A DNA stretch of 64,000 nt, taken from positions 1 through 64,000 of IMG/VR virus record IMGVR_UViG_3300033146_003395; one strand, 5' to 3'. Source of the DNA: a virus. Within the stretch, counting starts at the first letter, position 1, and every line of letters begins with the position of its first letter. Shown here piece by piece: positions 62,491-64,000 of this stretch. Under the pieces are notes generated by a model. The model was not told the origin of the DNA, ran no database searches, and saw only the letters and a program-made list of their open reading frames with translations. A program made the translations under genes and the position numbers.

Positions 62491-62498
62491 TATTTATA
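62491..62498 (-). promoter_or_regulatory. T4-type late promoter
   Basis: Minus-strand TATAAATA directly before pseudoknot leader copy 4; would drive the fusion gene, aminotransferase and glycosyltransferase. Confidence 0.75.
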
Positions 62499-62551
62499 TT
62501 ATAACGGATTAATATTAAAATAATCTTAAATTGCCTGAAATTTAGTCCAAA

Positions 62552-62593
62552 TTTAAGCTTGTTTTAATGTTAAACATGGTATAATATAGTATA
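62552..62593 (+). promoter_or_regulatory. Phage early-type promoter, family copy 12
   Basis: TTTAAGC, TTTAATGTTAAA, CATGG-TATAAT (62580-62585), ATAGTATATAAA; drives 62607 onward. Confidence 0.85.
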
Positions 62594-62606
62594 TAAAGGA
62601 TTTAAT

Positions 62607-63005
62607 ATGAATATTTTAGATAAAATCAGAGAATACGTAGATACAGATGTTATTATTGTTTTAGACAATGAGCAAATTACAGAAATTGATGAAGATAGCA
62701 AAGAGATTCTTTGTGTAGAAGGTGGAGTATATTCATTTGAAAGTATTGAAGACCGTTATGCTGAAGATATAATGTTTTATAAATCTTATGAATTAGAAAT
62801 GACTTATGATATTCGTGATTTTATCAAAGACCTTAAAAGATCTGAAAAAGACTTAGATAAATCTAAAGCTAAAAAAATGTTAGTATTAGAAATTAATGAA
62901 AGATATTTATTAAATCCTACTGAATTAGAAGAGTGTTATAACTTTGAATTTTTTGAAAATTTAAATGCAATTACAACACATAAATTTACACGAATGAAAG
63001 ACTAA
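62607..63005 (+). CDS. Unknown acidic protein
   Basis: 132 aa after AAAGGATTTAAT. Mixed beta start (V-I-I-V-L-D-N-E-Q-I) and charged helices. One-base overlap with the next gene. No family recognised. Confidence 0.6.
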   Translation: MNILDKIREYVDTDVIIVLDNEQITEIDEDSKEILCVEGGVYSFESIEDRYAEDIMFYKSYELEMTYDIRDFIKDLKRSEKDLDKSKAKKMLVLEINERYLLNPTELEECYNFEFFENLNAITTHKFTRMKD

Positions 63006-63319
63006 TGAAATTATTTACATACGGTACACTTACTGGAGACCATTATACAATGGGTAATGCTACTTTTCTCGGTAAGTCAACAACAGTAAAAGAATATCAT
63101 AAAGGTCAAAATAATTGGTATCCATATCTGCTAGAAAAATCACAGTTGAGCACTGCAATTATTAGTGGTAACTTGTGGGAAATACCTGAAGAAGATTTCG
63201 GTGAAATTGATAGATATGAAGGTGCACCGGATTTATTTGATAAGAAACTTATTGAAGTCAAAAATGGAGATATTGTAGTACAGGCTTATTGCTATTTTAT
63301 AGACCCAAAGGAAATTTAA
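63005..63319 (+). CDS. Gamma-glutamylcyclotransferase-like (AIG2/GGCT) protein
   Basis: 104 aa. F-T-Y-G-T-L-T (residues 4-10), G-N-L-W-E-I-P (about 60) and the catalytic glutamate region I-D-R-Y-E-G-A-P-D-L-F (about 72) are the family signature. Members open or release gamma-glutamyl amines. The role in a phage is unknown. Confidence 0.8.
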   Translation: MKLFTYGTLTGDHYTMGNATFLGKSTTVKEYHKGQNNWYPYLLEKSQLSTAIISGNLWEIPEEDFGEIDRYEGAPDLFDKKLIEVKNGDIVVQAYCYFIDPKEI

Positions 63320-63793
63320 ATGAATAATATGATAGAGTATACCGGAAGATATTTTGTATTGTATAATAATACTGGAGATATGTTCAGAAAAGAAAATCCT
63401 GTAGATTTCGGACCGGCTTTCAGTAACAATAGTAATAATCGGGAATATTCATGTTATAAACCTCACAGAGTACAGGGAGATTTTTATCACAATGATAAAG
63501 AAATTCGCTTATATGACTCAAGAAGGTTACATCGTTATATGAAAAAAGAGGAAGTACAGGAACTTTATCCTGAGATGTTTACACCTTATGATGATGACAA
63601 GATAGATGATAAGTATTATCGATTACGATTAAATGGTCATGGCATGATAGAGTATATTGTAACTGAAGTTTTTAATAAAAAGATATGTATTAAGAGACCA
63701 TTAAGAGCACAGACTATAACACTTAGCGAAAAAAGCGAAGCTTGGATGAAAGAATCTGTAGCACGTGAAAAATATCCGGAGATGTTTATATGA
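63320..63793 (+). CDS. Unknown protein with the shared motif twice (Y-P-E-M-F internal and terminal)
   Basis: 157 aa. Q-E-L-Y-P-E-M-F-T-P-Y lies near residue 90 and the protein ends R-E-K-Y-P-E-M-F-I. Each half is a small domain followed by the motif, so it looks like two motif genes fused by loss of the first stop. Overlaps the next ATG by 4 bases. Confidence 0.65.
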   Translation: MNNMIEYTGRYFVLYNNTGDMFRKENPVDFGPAFSNNSNNREYSCYKPHRVQGDFYHNDKEIRLYDSRRLHRYMKKEEVQELYPEMFTPYDDDKIDDKYYRLRLNGHGMIEYIVTEVFNKKICIKRPLRAQTITLSEKSEAWMKESVAREKYPEMFI

Positions 63794-64000
63794 GTTTAAA
63801 AATTAAAAAAAAAGTGGACCTCTTTATAATAAGTTAAGAGCATCTAAAAAACAAATTCAGAATTATCAAATAGATATAGTATATCTGAAAAAAGATTTTG
63901 ACCCTTTTTCTGGTCTGTTAGATAGGATAAAACACGAGGAACAAATTGCTGAAATTGAAGAGAAAATAGATGAAGAAAAGAAGTATTATGACAAATTAAT
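63790..64000 (+). pseudogene. Coiled-coil protein with a frameshift in an A9 run (runs off the window)
   Basis: From ATG 63790 the frame reads M-S-L-K-I-K-K-K and stops at 63835-63837. Shifting one base within the nine A residues (63805-63813) opens a frame to the window end: S-G-P-L-Y-N-K-L-R-A-S-K-K-Q-I-Q, then L-K-K-D-F-D-P-F-S-G-L-L, a charged coiled coil. Could be a sequencing indel, a broken gene or slippage on A9. Confidence 0.55.

Noticed and set aside
205-62498. The four pseudoknot elements as transposon ends or attachment sites
   Set aside because: They are full-length leaders in one orientation relative to a promoter and gene, with compensatory base changes and G-U pairs on one strand, which points to RNA rather than DNA recognition.
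1-64000. CRISPR array linked to the Cas4-like gene
   Set aside because: No regularly spaced repeats with unique spacers were seen; Cas4-like nucleases in phages commonly stand alone.

Overview
The window is part of the genome of a large, strongly AT-rich, T4-like contractile-tailed phage. The evidence is a set of T4-type replication genes (UvsW helicase, sliding clamp gp45, single-strand binding protein gp32, RNase H, primase gp61, topoisomerase II gp39/60 and gp52, DNA ligase gp30). There is also a head module in exact T4 order on the minus strand (portal 20, 67-like, 68-like, protease 21, scaffold 22, capsid 23), together with gp13-, gp4- and gp2-like genes. Many copies of the T4-type late promoter TATAAATA are present. 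A second promoter family occurs 12 times: TTTAAGC about 28 bases before an extended TG(G/T)TATAAT -10. It resembles Campylobacter-type promoters. With the Cas4-like nuclease and the very high load of homing endonucleases, this suggests a phage of a Campylobacterota host; that is inference.

Layout. 1-18.1 kb: replication genes and small unknown genes on plus, with gp2/gp4-like head-completion genes on minus (14.7-16.6 kb). 18.2-25.3 kb: head-assembly operon on minus. 25.4-28.5 kb: neck protein, a gp67 paralogue and a nuclease. 28.5-29.8 kb (minus): lysis cassette (M15-like endolysin, holin, Rz/Rz1-like spanins). 29.9-35 kb: topoisomerase. 35-52.9 kb: a long run of small, mostly unknown plus-strand genes around DNA ligase and an SF2 helicase. 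52.9-54.2 and 57.7-62.4 kb (minus): sugar/surface-glycan genes (dehydrogenase, deacetylase, epimerase, glycosyltransferase, DegT aminotransferase, amidinotransferase). 54.3-57.7 and 62.6-64 kb: more small genes.

Most striking features. (1) About 40 otherwise dissimilar small plus-strand proteins end in the same C-terminal peptide, consensus (Y/F)-P-E-Y-F-V-stop. The codons often also carry the GGAG ribosome-binding site of the next overlapping gene, but the peptide persists where no such job exists. (2) Four copies of a roughly 77-nt element form a perfect covarying pseudoknot inside an outer stem. Each lies between a late promoter and a minus-strand homing-endonuclease(-like) gene. (3) A second structured leader is shared by the capsid and scaffold mRNAs. 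(4) At least 13 homing-endonuclease genes or remnants are present, most with their own late promoter, several frameshifted in homopolymers, and one fused in frame to an amidinotransferase. (5) An L-F-E-S capsid-targeting/cleavage motif links head proteins and points to two new candidate internal head proteins, both preceded by late promoters.
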